A stretch of DNA of 64,000 nt from Abyssogena phaseoliformis symbiont OG214 (GCF_016592595.1 NZ_AP012977.1:1465912-1529911), one strand, 5' to 3'; shown: positions 9,451 through 22,652, counted from the stretch's first letter. The notes: generated by a model not told the origin, from the sequence alone. Made by a program: numbers and translations.

Positions 9451-9918
9451 TATTGAATGGTGTGATTGTCATCAAGAAACACGATAGATTCTAGCCATTG
9501 CGCTGACGTTTCACCATCGACACTATTGCCTAATACCATCATTACCACCCATTTAAGACCTTCTAAAGAAATACTGGTATCACCTAATGACATGATTTGA
9601 TCAATAATCATCTCGCGTTGATTGGCATCCAATTGGCCAATGTTTTCCATAAACAATAAAAACCCTCTGGATTTGGCACTAAGTTTTATTTTTTCAGCCT
9701 CAGTATAAATGCGCATACTGCCTTGATAAGTCGTCTTGAATGGTGGCGATGTTTCCTAGCCAACTAAGCACCTTATCAAGGCGCATTGTATCAAATCCGA
9801 TATCTGAAAGGGGTGCTTTTAACTCGGTATCATCAATTTCATAGGTAGAGTCTTGCCCTGCCTCTTCAAAAAGATAATCAAACATATAGGTTAGAACGTC
9901 AAGAATATTATTTGTCAT
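9450..9918 (-). pseudogene. smg: Frameshifted Smg (DUF494) protein gene
   Basis: The N-terminal part (9700-9918) has ILDVLTYMFDYLFEEAG and LDKVLSWLGNIATIQDD. The C-terminal part is in another frame: MRIYTEAEKIKLSAKSRGF, LEGLKWVVMMVLGN. The two overlap at 9700-9716, where a single-base shift separates them; the local sequence is not a homopolymer. Together they give full Smg length (about 155 residues). Smg is a small conserved protein encoded between dprA and topA; its function is poorly defined. Lying beside a badly decayed dprA, this is probably real decay rather than a sequencing error. Confidence 0.85.
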
Positions 9919-9925
9919 AAAAATC

Positions 9926-10968
9926 TCACTTAGTTAGTACGTAGCCTGGCCCTGCAATTTTAGCAACTTTATTTTCAAGCTCAAGCAGCAAAAGCGCTTG
10001 GATAATTATCTGTGGGCTAAGGTTGGTTTTTTCAACCAGCTTATCAACCGTCACCACATTATAACTCAGATATTTTAATAGCATAGCGTCTGTTTTATCT
10101 ACATTTTTTATATCAACAGACTTTTTTTAAATGGAACTGACAAACCCAAACCCTTGGGTAGCTCAGATAATATGTCTTCAATATTGTCAGTTAATTTAGC
10201 GCCTTGCTTAATAAGTTGATGACAGCCCTTTGATAATGGGTTATGAATTAAACTGGGTTTTGCAAACACTTCCTTGCCTTGTTCAGCGGCTAATTTTGCA
10301 GTAATCATGGTGTGCCGATTGCCTCCACCACTAAAGTGCCAATGGGAAACTCTGAAATAAGTGCACCGCACATTGAAATTTGATGCGCCAAAGATTTATG
10401 CTTTACTGGATAAATTCTATCAAGCCCATACCACAAACTGCAATCGTTTGCGCATCTGCATCTAAAGCACCAATATGTGCCTTGGCATCAATACCACTTG
10501 CCATGCCCAACTTGGATAATTCAAACGCAAAGGTATGGGCACCACCTGATGTTAGATTTCTGCTACCAACAATGGCCAGTTGTGGTTTTGACAAGCATCC
10601 AACATCACCTCTGACATAAAGCAGTGGTGGTAGATCTGAAATGGTTTTTAATTGTTCAGGATATTTTTCATCAATTAAGGTTAGAACGTGGCAGTTTTCA
10701 TTTTTTGTCCAATCAGTATCTGCCTGTACCAGTGCTTTATCCGCTTGTTGTAAAAATGTTAACATTTCTTTTCTAAATAAGCCCGATTGCTTGCGCTGCT
10801 CATCAGATGCTTCAAATACTTGCTGTGGCGATTCAAAACGTTTTTACCCCAAGATAGGGCACCTTTAACAACATTAACCAATAAACAATATCCACTTAAA
10901 GCTCTTACTTTAATCCACAAATTGGCTATTGTAGTATTTTTTAAACATGTGTATAAAAAACGATACAA
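9926..10968 (-). pseudogene. dprA: Decayed DNA-processing protein DprA
   Basis: DprA loads RecA on incoming single-stranded DNA during transformation. Recognisable parts in order: an N-terminal SAM-like region (VRALSGYCLLVNVVKG), then after a frameshift RFESPQQVFEASDEQRKQ. The Rossmann core follows: QLAIVGSRNLTSGGAHTFAF, a short deletion, then MASGIDAKAHIGALD. Next are GALISEFPIGT, a deletion of about 20 residues, LVVEA, another shift, MITAKLAAEQGKEVFA and IHNPLSKGCHQLIKQGAKL. A C-terminal winged helix ends AGPGYVLTK at 9926-9928. At least three frameshifts and two deletions. The N-terminal limit is approximate. Loss implies no DprA-dependent transformation. Confidence 0.9.
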
Positions 10969-11063
10969 TATTAAAACACTAAAGCCTTAACAAGACAACA
11001 AACATAAGACTGTAAAATTAAATTATGGTAAAATTGCAAGATTTTATCTTAAGGTATTTCTTT

Positions 11064-11204
11064 ATGAAGCAAAAAAGAACCTTTCAACCGAGTGTTATCA
11101 AACGTAAACGTACACACGGTTTCAGATCAAGAATGAGCACCAAATTAGGTCGTGCTATTATTAATGCGCGTAGAAAAAAAGGGCGTAAGCGTTTAGCAGC
11201 TTAG
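11064..11204 (+). CDS. rpmH: 50S ribosomal protein L34
   Basis: This gene encodes a 46-residue basic protein, [16 protein letters not shown] at the start and GRKRLAA at the end, the classic L34 pattern. It is the first gene of the rpmH-rnpA-yidD-yidC cluster that in many bacteria lies near the chromosome origin. dnaA is not adjacent here; the decayed dprA is upstream on the other strand. A Shine-Dalgarno-like AAGG lies about ten bases before the ATG. Intact. Confidence 0.98.
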   Translation: MKQKRTFQPSVIKRKRTHGFRSRMSTKLGRAIINARRKKGRKRLAA

Positions 11205-11213
11205 CTAATTTAA

Positions 11214-11555
11214 GTGTCCCTTAGGCTAACACGCAACTTAAGAGTTTTAAAACCCTTTGAGTATAAAGCTATTTTTAACCATGGAAAAATGGCCAAAGGG
11301 CGGTACTGGCAAATCATTGCACGAAAGATTGACACGCCCACACCACGCCTCGGGCTTGCCATTGCAAAAAAAGTTCATAAATTAGCTGTTAATAGAAATA
11401 GAGCCAAAAGAATTGCACGCGAAACCTTTAGAACACATCAAAATGACTTAAATCATTGGGAATTTGTGGTGATGGCAAGGCATTCAAAACCCGCTAAAAA
11501 CTCTATAATGATCGATGACTTGCTACATTTATTCAAAATAATAACCACCCATTAA
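11214..11555 (+). CDS. rnpA: Ribonuclease P protein component
   Basis: RnpA is the protein cofactor of RNase P, which trims tRNA 5' ends. The 113-residue product has the RNR-type signature ([16 protein letters not shown], about residues 61-76) and conserved [10 protein letters not shown]. The start codon is GTG at 11214, nine bases after the rpmH stop. The stop overlaps the yidD ATG (TAATG), so the genes are translationally coupled. Intact. Confidence 0.97.
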   Translation: MSLRLTRNLRVLKPFEYKAIFNHGKMAKGRYWQIIARKIDTPTPRLGLAIAKKVHKLAVNRNRAKRIARETFRTHQNDLNHWEFVVMARHSKPAKNSIMIDDLLHLFKIITTH

Positions 11556-11770
11556 TGCGTTACTTACTTTTAATGCCCATTAAATTTTATCAACTATTTA
11601 TTAGCCCCTTATTGGGTTCTAATTGTCGTTTTCAGCCGACTTGCTCACAGTATTCCTATGACGCAATCCAAGTGCATGGCTTTTTTAAGGGGCTTGGTCT
11701 TAGTTTAAAACGTATTGGTAAGTGCCATCCATGGCATGATGGTGGGTTTGACCCCGTACCAAAAAAATAA
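11555..11770 (+). CDS. yidD: Membrane protein insertion efficiency factor YidD
   Basis: This gene encodes a 71-residue protein with the family signature [20 protein letters not shown] and a later [18 protein letters not shown]. YidD is a small amphipathic membrane-associated protein that helps YidC-dependent insertion. It starts within the rnpA stop and is followed 28 bases later by yidC. Intact and of usual length. Confidence 0.97.
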   Translation: MRYLLLMPIKFYQLFISPLLGSNCRFQPTCSQYSYDAIQVHGFFKGLGLSLKRIGKCHPWHDGGFDPVPKK

Positions 11771-11798
11771 TACTACTCTTTAATTAATAAATAATCTT

Positions 11799-13424
11799 AT
11801 GAACAATCAAAAATTCTTTCTCATTATTGCTATTTTTTTAAGCGTTTTTCTCTTGTGGGACAAGTGGGAGGTAACACATGCAGTAGATGCAAACGGTAAT
11901 TTAATCAGTCAAACCAAAATTACAGGTGCTGGCACGATAAATGACTCCTTAGCAAATCAGAACCTAGACGTGCCCAGTGCTACAAATCGTAATGCTGAAT
12001 TAGACCTTCCTAATGCTGTTGCAAAAAATAAAGGCCCATTTACAACGGTCACAACAGATTTACTAACCTTAGAAATTAGTCACAAAGGTGGCACTATCCA
12101 AAATGCATGGCTTAATGATTATCCAATAGAGATTAATTCTGAGCAAAAGTTTCAACTGCTCAGTAATAAAACTGGTGAAATATTCCAAGCACAAAGTGGT
12201 TTATTGCCGCAAGGACAAATGCCTACTCACCACTCAATATTTAGTTCAAAAAATAGCCACTATCAAATGGATGGTAATAGTTTGGTCGTGCCCTTTACTT
12301 GGCAAAGTGAGAATGGCATCAAAGTCACTAAGCGATATCACTTTAACAAAAACAGCTACGTGGTTGGTATCGATTACCAAGTAACCAACACCACTAACAA
12401 CACATTAAACATAACTGGTTACACACAATTGGTTCGCAATGCACTTGACCAGCCCAACATGGTGATGCCAACCTATACAGGTGGTGCAAGATTTGATGAC
12501 CAAGATGTGTATGAAAAAATAGAGTTTGAAGACTTTGGCGACCAGCCAAAAGCCACCTCCAAAGGCGGCTGGATAGCAATGATTGAGCATTACTTTTTTG
12601 TGGCTGCAATCCCAGATACAAACCAAACACATACTTATTCATCAAAGATTATCAATGGTGAGTATTTACTAACCGTTGTCAACCCAGAACTAGCAATAGC
12701 GCCTGGTGCAACAGCCACGCTACCAAGCAGTAGCCTTTATATTGGACCTAAGGAGCAAGAGCAAATTAACAATGTTGCACCGGGTTTAGACAAAACTGTT
12801 GACTATGGCGTGTTGTTTATTATTGCCAAGCCATTGTCTGAGTTGCTTAACTGGATTTATTCAGTGATTCACTCTTGGGGTTATTCTATTATCATCCTTA
12901 CTTTGTTAATCAAATTGGCATTTTACAAGCTCAGCGAAAAATCATACCGCTCAATGGCAGGTATGCGACAGCTCGCCCCTAGATTAACAAAACTTAAAGA
13001 AACCTATGGTGATGACAAACAAAAACTGGGTCAAAAAACCATGGAATTATATAAAAAGGAAAAAATCAACCCTGCCTCTGGTTGTTTACCCATCTTGGTA
13101 CAAATTCCTGTATTTATCTCACTTTACTGGGTGCTATTAGAAATGGTTGAATTACGCCAAGCACCATTTTGGTATTTAACCGATTTATCAGCCCAAGACC
13201 CTTACTACATATTGCCACTCATCATGGGTGTTTCAATGTTTGTTCAACAAAAACTAAACCCGCCACCACCTGACCCAATGCAGGCAAAAATTATGATGGC
13301 ATTGCCTTTTGTATTTACCATTTTCTTCCTATGGTTCCCGTCTGGATTAGTGCTTTATTGGGTGGTTAACAACATCTTATCAATCACCCAACAATGGGTG
13401 ATTGATAAACGCATTAATGGCTAA
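11799..13424 (+). CDS. yidC: Membrane protein insertase YidC
   Basis: YidC inserts and folds inner-membrane proteins, alone or with SecYEG; the ATP synthase subunits encoded nearby are classic substrates. The 541-residue product has an N-terminal membrane anchor (about residues 4-20). A large periplasmic domain follows (about 55-320). The conserved C-terminal 60KD_IMP core has SYRSMAGMRQLAPRLTKLKE, NPASGCLPILVQIPVFISLY and WFPSGLVLYWVVNNILSI. Length and domains match gammaproteobacterial YidC. Intact. Confidence 0.98.
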   Translation: MNNQKFFLIIAIFLSVFLLWDKWEVTHAVDANGNLISQTKITGAGTINDSLANQNLDVPSATNRNAELDLPNAVAKNKGPFTTVTTDLLTLEISHKGGTIQNAWLNDYPIEINSEQKFQLLSNKTGEIFQAQSGLLPQGQMPTHHSIFSSKNSHYQMDGNSLVVPFTWQSENGIKVTKRYHFNKNSYVVGIDYQVTNTTNNTLNITGYTQLVRNALDQPNMVMPTYTGGARFDDQDVYEKIEFEDFGDQPKATSKGGWIAMIEHYFFVAAIPDTNQTHTYSSKIINGEYLLTVVNPELAIAPGATATLPSSSLYIGPKEQEQINNVAPGLDKTVDYGVLFIIAKPLSELLNWIYSVIHSWGYSIIILTLLIKLAFYKLSEKSYRSMAGMRQLAPRLTKLKETYGDDKQKLGQKTMELYKKEKINPASGCLPILVQIPVFISLYWVLLEMVELRQAPFWYLTDLSAQDPYYILPLIMGVSMFVQQKLNPPPPDPMQAKIMMALPFVFTIFFLWFPSGLVLYWVVNNILSITQQWVIDKRING

Positions 13425-13431
13425 AATTATT

Positions 13432-14292
13432 ATGTCCATTCTCAGCAATTTAGATGAATACAAACGTTGGCGAGATAACAAACTAGCAAATGCAAATACT
13501 AAGATTGAAACCTGTCTGATTGAAATCAGTAATCCCTTTGAGCTCACACGCTCAGAAAAAGACAGGGTTAGGCTTTTGTGCCAGCAAAACAATTTTGCCT
13601 TGTTTAACATTGAGCAACAAGACAACTACCCGCAAGCCATTTTTGCCATTAATAAACAGCTTGGATTGGTAGGTTATGACCCACATTTATACGTCCAAGA
13701 CCAGGGCTTAGCGCATATTACCCAAAGCGTTAAAAAAGACCAGGCGGAATTTATTCCCTACACTGATAAAGCCATCGGCTGGCATACAGACGGTTATTAC
13801 AATACAATAGAGCAGCGCATACGTGCCTTTTCTTTGTTTTGTGTCACACCTGCAAATCGTGGTGGAGAAAACCAATGGATTGATCAGCAAATGGTATATT
13901 TACAACTAAGGGAGTCTAATCCAGATATTGCTAAGGCGCTTACTCACACCCAAGCTATGAGTATACCCGAGCACGTTGTGAACGGTGTTGTCAGGCGTAA
14001 AACCTCCATAGGGGCCATTTTTTTTATCGATGAACCCAGCTCACAACTTTATATGCGCTACACGCAAAGAAAAAAAAACATCGAATTTTTAGATGCCCAA
14101 GAAGTTAAGCAAGCCATTACCATTTTAGATGTGCATTTAAGTACAACCACTGAATATCACTTTAGCCATATTATGACTGCTAATCAGGGCATATTGTGCA
14201 ACAACATCCTGCACAAGCGTTCTGAATTTATTGACAATCCGCTCAATCCAAGGTTGCTACTCAGAGGTCGTTACTTTAACCGGTTAAATTAG
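13432..14292 (+). CDS. TauD/TfdA-like Fe(II)/2-oxoglutarate dioxygenase
   Basis: A predicted non-haem iron oxygenase of 286 residues when started at ATG 13432. The facial triad is visible: H118 and D120 in GWHTDGYYN, and the distal H261 in NNILHKRSEF. Arginines in LLLRGRYF (R278/R280) can bind 2-oxoglutarate. Related genes occur in thiotrophic gammaproteobacteria without a known substrate. An upstream ATG (13417) and a TTG (13402) are in frame and would overlap the yidC end; no clear ribosome site separates them, so the start is uncertain. It probably continues the yidC transcript into ampD. The substrate cannot be inferred. Confidence 0.85.
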   Translation: MSILSNLDEYKRWRDNKLANANTKIETCLIEISNPFELTRSEKDRVRLLCQQNNFALFNIEQQDNYPQAIFAINKQLGLVGYDPHLYVQDQGLAHITQSVKKDQAEFIPYTDKAIGWHTDGYYNTIEQRIRAFSLFCVTPANRGGENQWIDQQMVYLQLRESNPDIAKALTHTQAMSIPEHVVNGVVRRKTSIGAIFFIDEPSSQLYMRYTQRKKNIEFLDAQEVKQAITILDVHLSTTTEYHFSHIMTANQGILCNNILHKRSEFIDNPLNPRLLLRGRYFNRLN

Positions 14293-14307
14293 GGTTATAA
14301 TTGAGCG

Positions 14308-14832
14308 ATGATTAACAACCACCGACTTGAAAACGCCAAGCAAGTCAGCTCACCAAACTTTAATAAAAGGCCCAACCAAGCCATATCTTTGGTTGTTATT
14401 CATAATATTTCACTACCGCCTGGCAAATTCAACAATCACTATATTGAAGATTTTTTTACCAATCAACTTGATACCAGTCAGCACCCTTATTTCAAAACCA
14501 TTAAAGACCTGAAAGTATCCACGCACCTGTTGATTAAACGTAACGGCATGATAATTCAATTCGTACCTTTTAATCAGCGTGCTTGGCATGCAGGTGAGTC
14601 AAGCTATAAAGGCAAGCATGTCTGTAATGATTTTTCTATTGGCATCGAGTTGCAAGGAGATGACAATACACCGTATGAATCGGTACAATATGAAGCCTTA
14701 AATAAAGTGATAGATTTATTAAAATCTCATTATCCAATAAGCGCTATCAAGGGTCATAGTGACATTTCTCCGATAAGAAAAACAGATCCTGGGCCTTATT
14801 TTAAGTGGAGTAAACTACGTGCAATTACTTGA
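14308..14832 (+). CDS. ampD: 1,6-anhydro-N-acetylmuramyl-L-alanine amidase AmpD
   Basis: AmpD cleaves the peptide from anhydromuropeptides during cytoplasmic cell-wall recycling. The 174-residue amidase_2 domain has zinc ligands in place: H32 (VVIHNIS), H150 (IKGHSD) and D160 (KTDPGP). These correspond to H34, H154 and D164 of E. coli AmpD. The strand GKHVCNDFSIGIELQG is also typical. The start lies 15 bases after the dioxygenase gene, and the end overlaps the GTG start of kdsC by 14 bases. Intact; it implies the symbiont still makes and recycles peptidoglycan. Confidence 0.95.
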   Translation: MINNHRLENAKQVSSPNFNKRPNQAISLVVIHNISLPPGKFNNHYIEDFFTNQLDTSQHPYFKTIKDLKVSTHLLIKRNGMIIQFVPFNQRAWHAGESSYKGKHVCNDFSIGIELQGDDNTPYESVQYEALNKVIDLLKSHYPISAIKGHSDISPIRKTDPGPYFKWSKLRAIT

Positions 14833-15352
14833 TAAATTTTACTTGCAAGCTGAAAACATCAAACTAATTATTTTTGATGCAGATGGTGTATTAACAGACG
14901 GTGGCTTATATTTTTCTGACGAAGGCACAGAACTTAAACGCTTTAATTCACTTGATGGGCTAGGGATTAAACTACTCAAACAAAACGGTATTGAAGTGGC
15001 TGTTATTAGTGCCAGAAACTCTAAAAATGTAGCACACCGAATGAGGAATTTAGGTATTGAACATTTTTACCAAGGACAAGATGACAAGGTTATTGCTTTT
15101 AATAATCTTATCAAAAAACTATCACTTCAAGCTGAACAAGTTGCTTACATGGGCGATGACATCATTGATTTACCCGTTATGATAAAAGTTGGCCTACCAA
15201 TTGCCGTTGCTAATGCCCATGAGCTGGTTAAAGAAAATGCTTATTTTGTGACTGAAAAAATAGGCGGCCATGGCGCAGTAAGAGAGGTTTGTGATTTATT
15301 ACTAAAAGCTCAAAATACCTTTAACAAAGCCATGGAAAAGTATCTAACATGA
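14819..15352 (+). CDS. kdsC: KdsC-like 3-deoxy-D-manno-octulosonate 8-phosphate phosphatase
   Basis: KdsC dephosphorylates KDO-8-phosphate in lipopolysaccharide core synthesis. The 177-residue HAD phosphatase has motif I FDADGVLTDG (nucleophile D20, D22). Motif II lies around AVISARNS. Motif III/IV is AYMGDDIIDLPVM. There is no cap domain, as in tetrameric KdsC. The start is GTG 14819, inside the ampD end; the stop overlaps the next ATG by four bases. Intact; suggests KDO-containing LPS is retained although the surface polysaccharide genes elsewhere in the window are dead. Confidence 0.93.
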   Translation: MQLLDKFYLQAENIKLIIFDADGVLTDGGLYFSDEGTELKRFNSLDGLGIKLLKQNGIEVAVISARNSKNVAHRMRNLGIEHFYQGQDDKVIAFNNLIKKLSLQAEQVAYMGDDIIDLPVMIKVGLPIAVANAHELVKENAYFVTEKIGGHGAVREVCDLLLKAQNTFNKAMEKYLT

Positions 15353-15651
15353 CTCCATTTCAACAAAAATGTTACCAAACTCTTAAAGATAAAGTTCCTG
15401 CTGGTAGGGTTATTACCTACGCTGGCCTTGCCAAACTCATCAACCATCCCAACGCCTATAGAGCAGTTGGTTCTGCAATGAACAAAAACCCTTTTGCACC
15501 CGAAGTGCCTTGTCATCGTGTGGTTAAGTCAAATGGAGATTTAGGCGATTTTGCAGAAGACATTAAAGTCAAAATAAAACGCCTCCAAAAAGAGGGTATT
15601 GAAGTAGTTAACAACAGAATTGTTAACTTTAAAAAAATTAATTACTTATAG
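15349..15651 (+). CDS. Minimal O6-alkylguanine-DNA alkyltransferase-domain protein
   Basis: Only the C-terminal DNA-binding/catalytic domain of methylguanine methyltransferases is present, 100 residues. Hallmarks are GRVITYAGLAKLI and PCHRVV, with the acceptor cysteine at C55. Alkyltransferase-like proteins have Trp instead of Cys, so this one could still repair alkylated bases. The usual C-terminal glycine motif is altered to DLGDFAED. It overlaps kdsC by four bases and is the last gene of this run, converging with the ATP synthase operon. Confidence 0.85.
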   Translation: MTPFQQKCYQTLKDKVPAGRVITYAGLAKLINHPNAYRAVGSAMNKNPFAPEVPCHRVVKSNGDLGDFAEDIKVKIKRLQKEGIEVVNNRIVNFKKINYL

Positions 15652-15681
15652 CTAAAAAATTTGATTAGTGGTATTTTTTAA

Positions 15682-15701
15682 TTAAGAATTATGGTTCTTA
15701 A
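15682..15701. terminator. Weak hairpin between converging transcripts
   Basis: TTAAGAA (15682-15688) pairs with TTCTTAA (15695-15701) around a six-base loop. On the plus strand it is followed by ATTTTCTT, so it could end the yidC-to-alkyltransferase transcript; on the minus strand an A-rich run follows. The stem is short and AT-only and overlaps the end of atpC, so its effect is uncertain. Confidence 0.3.
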
Positions 15702-16114
15702 ATTTTCTTACCACGCATTTTGTTAATCATTTGCAATTGTGCTATTGACTCAGCAAGTGCTGCCTGTGTTGCTGAAATATCTTGACTCTCAGTTGCATTT
15801 TCCATTGCCTCTTGCGCACGCTGTTTAGCTTCTAGTGCCTTAGATTCGTCTAAATCGCTTGCTCTAATTGCAGTGTCAGAAAAAATAGTCACGACATCTG
15901 GTTGAACCTCTATGATGCCTCCAGAAACATAAATGGATTCTATGCCTTTATCGGTTTCTACTCGAACTTCACCTGGTTTTAAGGTTGACAAAAGTGCTGT
16001 ATGTTTTGGATAAATACCTAATTCGCCTGTGGATGTAGGCGCAAACACACGCAATGCCTCGCCTGAATAGAGAGACTCTGTTGCGCTAACGACATCAACA
16101 TGAATGGTTGGCAT
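15698..16114 (-). CDS. atpC: ATP synthase F1 epsilon subunit
   Basis: The epsilon subunit is in the central stalk and inhibits ATP hydrolysis. The 138-residue product has the N-terminal beta sandwich (VVSATESLYSGEALRV, GELGIYPKHTALLSTLKPGEV) and a C-terminal helical hairpin rich in Ala, Glu and Gln. It starts at the base following the atpD stop, so coupling is tight. It is the last gene of the nine-gene atp operon. Intact. Confidence 0.96.
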   Translation of the reverse strand: MPTIHVDVVSATESLYSGEALRVFAPTSTGELGIYPKHTALLSTLKPGEVRVETDKGIESIYVSGGIIEVQPDVVTIFSDTAIRASDLDESKALEAKQRAQEAMENATESQDISATQAALAESIAQLQMINKMRGKKI

Positions 16115-18381
<2,267 letters not shown>

Positions 18382-18394
18382 TATCTACCCCATT

Positions 18395-19936
18395 CTACCA
18401 AGTATGGTTTGCCTTGAAGTCATCAATTGCTGCTTGTAGTTCGTTTGAAATTTCATCATTGTAATCACCTGTTTCATTAATTTTATCCATCAATGATGCT
18501 TGGTTTGCATTCATATAAGTGATTAGTGCCGATTCAAAATCAACCACTTTATTTGTCTCAATATCATCTAACGAGCCTGAATTGGCAGCAAACAATGAGG
18601 TTGCCATTTCGGCAATTGATAAGGGCGAGTATTGCTTTTGCTTCATTAGTTCTGTCACGCGCTGACCACGATCAATTTGCGCTTTAGTTTCTGCATCAAG
18701 ATCTGATGCAAATTGTGCAAAAGCCGCCAACTCACGATATTGAGCCAAATCAAGACGAATACCGCCACCTAGTTTTTTAATAATATTAGTCTGCGCTGCA
18801 CCACCCACACGTGATACTGACAAGCCTGCGTTAATCGCTGGGCGGATACCTGCATTAAATAAATCTGTTTCTAAGAAAATTTGACCATCCGTAATTGAAA
18901 TAACGTTGGTAGGAACGAATGCTGACACATCGCCGCCTTGCGTTTCAATAATTGGCAATGCTGTTAAAGAGCCTGTTTTACCCTTAACTTCACCATTAGT
19001 CATCTTCTCTACATAGTCTGCATTGACACGTGAGGCACGCTCAAGCAAGCGTGAATGTAGATAGAATACATCACCTGGATAAGCCTCACGCCCTGGTGGG
19101 CGTTTAAGCAATAAAGAAACCTCACGATAAGCCCAAGCTTGCTTGGTTAAATCGTCATAAACAATCAGTGCATCTTCACCTCGATCGCGGAAGTATTCAG
19201 CCATAGCACATCCTGCATAAGGTGCAATGTATTGTAGCGCTGGCGCTGATGCAGCACCTGCAGTCACAATAATGGTATTTGCCAATGCGCCGTGTTCTTC
19301 TAATTTACGCACAACTGCCGCCACTGATGAATCTTTTTGACCAATAGCTACATATACACAACGAATACCGCTGTCTTTTTGATTGATAATCGCATCAATC
19401 GTGATAGCTGTTTTACCTGTTTGACGATCGCCAATGATGAGTTCACGCTGACCACGACCTACTGGCACCATCGCATCAATCGCTTTAATGCCTGTTTGAA
19501 TAGGCTGATCTACCGATTTACGATCAATCACGCCAGGTGCCATTATTTCTAATGGTCGCACACCTTGAGCATCAATGTCACCTTTACCATCAATGGCTTT
19601 GCCCAATGGATTAACTACTCGACCTAGCATAGCCTCACCAACAGGTACTTCAACCAGACGATTGGTACATTTAACAACATCGCCTTCTGAAATATGCAAA
19701 TAATCACCCAGAACAACCGCACCAACACTGTCTTGCTCTAAGTTAAGTGCCATGCCAAAGGTGTTATTTGGGAATTCGAGCATCTCACCAAATTGTACAT
19801 CAGCCAAACCATGAATACGGACAATGCCATCACTCACACTAACCACACTACCTTCTGTACGCGCCTCAGCGGCAAAGTCAAATCCTTCTATCTGCTTTTT
19901 AATTAAATCACTAATTTCATGAGCGTTTAATTGCAT
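18395..19936 (-). CDS. atpA: ATP synthase F1 alpha subunit
   Basis: This is the non-catalytic nucleotide-binding subunit, 513 residues. Walker A is GDRQTGKTA (near 169-177); [11 protein letters not shown] and [20 protein letters not shown] are typical. The conserved arginine lies in the [16 protein letters not shown] block. The N-terminus begins [19 protein letters not shown]. Intact and in standard order between atpH and atpG. Confidence 0.99.
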   Translation of the reverse strand: MQLNAHEISDLIKKQIEGFDFAAEARTEGSVVSVSDGIVRIHGLADVQFGEMLEFPNNTFGMALNLEQDSVGAVVLGDYLHISEGDVVKCTNRLVEVPVGEAMLGRVVNPLGKAIDGKGDIDAQGVRPLEIMAPGVIDRKSVDQPIQTGIKAIDAMVPVGRGQRELIIGDRQTGKTAITIDAIINQKDSGIRCVYVAIGQKDSSVAAVVRKLEEHGALANTIIVTAGAASAPALQYIAPYAGCAMAEYFRDRGEDALIVYDDLTKQAWAYREVSLLLKRPPGREAYPGDVFYLHSRLLERASRVNADYVEKMTNGEVKGKTGSLTALPIIETQGGDVSAFVPTNVISITDGQIFLETDLFNAGIRPAINAGLSVSRVGGAAQTNIIKKLGGGIRLDLAQYRELAAFAQFASDLDAETKAQIDRGQRVTELMKQKQYSPLSIAEMATSLFAANSGSLDDIETNKVVDFESALITYMNANQASLMDKINETGDYNDEISNELQAAIDDFKANHTW

Positions 19937-19963
19937 AGTCTTTCCTCTTTAAATTTTAATAAT

Positions 19964-20515
19964 TTAGTGTGTTATTGATAAACACAACCTTAACTCATCC
20001 ACTTGAGCTTTGATTGACATATCAATAACTTTATCACCGTCTTTAACGATAATGCCGCCTACCAAGTCTTTATCTATAGTGGTATCAATGCTTACTACTT
20101 TGTTGTATTGATTTGCCAAATCACTCACAATTTGCTTTTTTTCAGACTCACTTAATTGATAAGCGCTAATGACATTAAACATTTTGGCATCACTTGTTGT
20201 ATTCATCAAACTTTCAAACAAGGTGGAGATACTTGGCAAAGCGTTGGTGCGATTATTGTCTAATAGCACACCAATAAATGTCGCTTCATGCTCGCTTAAC
20301 CCTCTTGCCAATATTGACTTGAGCAATGCCTTAATAGTGCTTAATTTATCTTGTTTTAAAACATTGGGAGAAGCAATAAATCTATGCATCTGCTGATCAA
20401 CAAGCAATTGTGCACCTGCATCTAAAACCATTTTCCACTGCAAATACGATTTGTCTTGCTGTGCCAATTCAAAAATTGCATTGGCATAAGGTTTGGCGAT
20501 GACGGCTAATTCCAT
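19964..20515 (-). CDS. atpH: ATP synthase F1 delta subunit
   Basis: Delta joins F1 to the peripheral stalk. The 183-residue product starts MELAVIAKPYANAIFELAQQ and has the C-terminal signature DLVGGIIVKDGDKVIDMSI. It starts six bases after the atpF stop. Diverged in sequence as is usual for this subunit, but open and full length. Confidence 0.96.
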   Translation of the reverse strand: MELAVIAKPYANAIFELAQQDKSYLQWKMVLDAGAQLLVDQQMHRFIASPNVLKQDKLSTIKALLKSILARGLSEHEATFIGVLLDNNRTNALPSISTLFESLMNTTSDAKMFNVISAYQLSESEKKQIVSDLANQYNKVVSIDTTIDKDLVGGIIVKDGDKVIDMSIKAQVDELRLCLSITH

Positions 20516-20521
20516 AACTAA

Positions 20522-20995
20522 TTACGACAGCGATTGTGACAATTTACCCAACATTTGTTGGTGTACTTTTGCATCAACTTCCTTAGCAAGCACCGCACTA
20601 ATACCTTGCATAACCAAATCAGACACTTGATTTTTTAACTCATTACGCGTTTGAATTGTATCTTGTTCAAGCTGTGCTTGTGCTTTTTCTTTTACTTTAC
20701 CCGCTTCTTTTAAAGCAACGTCTTTCGCATCTTCAACCATATTTGATGCTTGACGAGTGGCATTTGCAATAATCTCAGCCGCCTGATCTTTAGATTGATT
20801 AATCATCTCTTGAACTTTGGCTTGTGCCTCTTCTTGCTCAGAGCGACCACGTTCCGCCGCTAATAAACCGCTTTCGATACGTTTTTTACGTTCTTCCATG
20901 GCCATCACAATAGGCGGCCAAATAAATTTCATGCAAAACCAAGTAAACATGGCAAACATGATTAATTGCCCAAACATCGTCAAATTAATATTCAT
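20522..20995 (-). CDS. atpF: ATP synthase Fo b subunit
   Basis: Subunit b forms the peripheral stalk. The 157-residue product has one N-terminal membrane helix (about residues 4-22, IMFAMFTWFCMKFIWPPI). A long charged coiled coil follows. Usual length is 156 residues. Intact, between atpE and atpH. Confidence 0.97.
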   Translation of the reverse strand: MNINLTMFGQLIMFAMFTWFCMKFIWPPIVMAMEERKKRIESGLLAAERGRSEQEEAQAKVQEMINQSKDQAAEIIANATRQASNMVEDAKDVALKEAGKVKEKAQAQLEQDTIQTRNELKNQVSDLVMQGISAVLAKEVDAKVHQQMLGKLSQSLS

Positions 20996-21029
20996 AGCTT
21001 AACCCTTGCGTTTTAAATCATTTTTTATT

Positions 21030-21266
<237 letters not shown>

Positions 21267-21288
21267 TTACTCCTATTTTATAAAAAAA

Positions 21289-22514
<1,226 letters not shown>

Positions 22515-22523
22515 AAAATTAAG

Positions 22524-22529
22524 ATTATA
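22524..22529 (-). promoter_or_regulatory. Candidate -10 element for the atp operon
   Basis: On the minus strand a perfect TATAAT lies ten bases before the atpI ATG. No convincing -35 is seen at 16-18 bases (a T-run lies there). If it is used, the transcript would be almost leaderless. The distal promoter may instead lie further upstream in the shared interval. Confidence 0.3.
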
Positions 22530-22623
22530 CTAGTCTGACTTATAAAAAAATCGTTTTTTTGTGGCTTTAATCAATTAAATCACGCCTTGTTATAATTAAC
22601 AATATAAGCACATTGTGATATAT

Positions 22624-22652
22624 TTGACAAGTGTGCGCATTATCAGGATAAT
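22624..22652 (+). promoter_or_regulatory. Near-consensus sigma-70 promoter of sqr
   Basis: TTGACA at 22624-22629 is a perfect -35. It is followed after exactly 17 bases by GATAAT at 22647-22652, five of six matches to the -10 consensus. Transcription should start about 22659, giving a leader of some 17 bases with AAGGAGA as ribosome site before ATG 22676. It is the best promoter visible in the window and predicts strong, possibly constitutive, expression. Confidence 0.75.

Noticed and set aside
9700-9716. Programmed ribosomal frameshift in smg
   Set aside because: No slippery heptamer or following structure seen; the family is not known for frameshifting, and neighbouring dprA is clearly decayed.
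11005-11063. Promoter or DnaA box ahead of rpmH
   Set aside because: AT-rich sequence allows several poor matches; no TTATNCACA box or convincing -35/-10 pair stands out.
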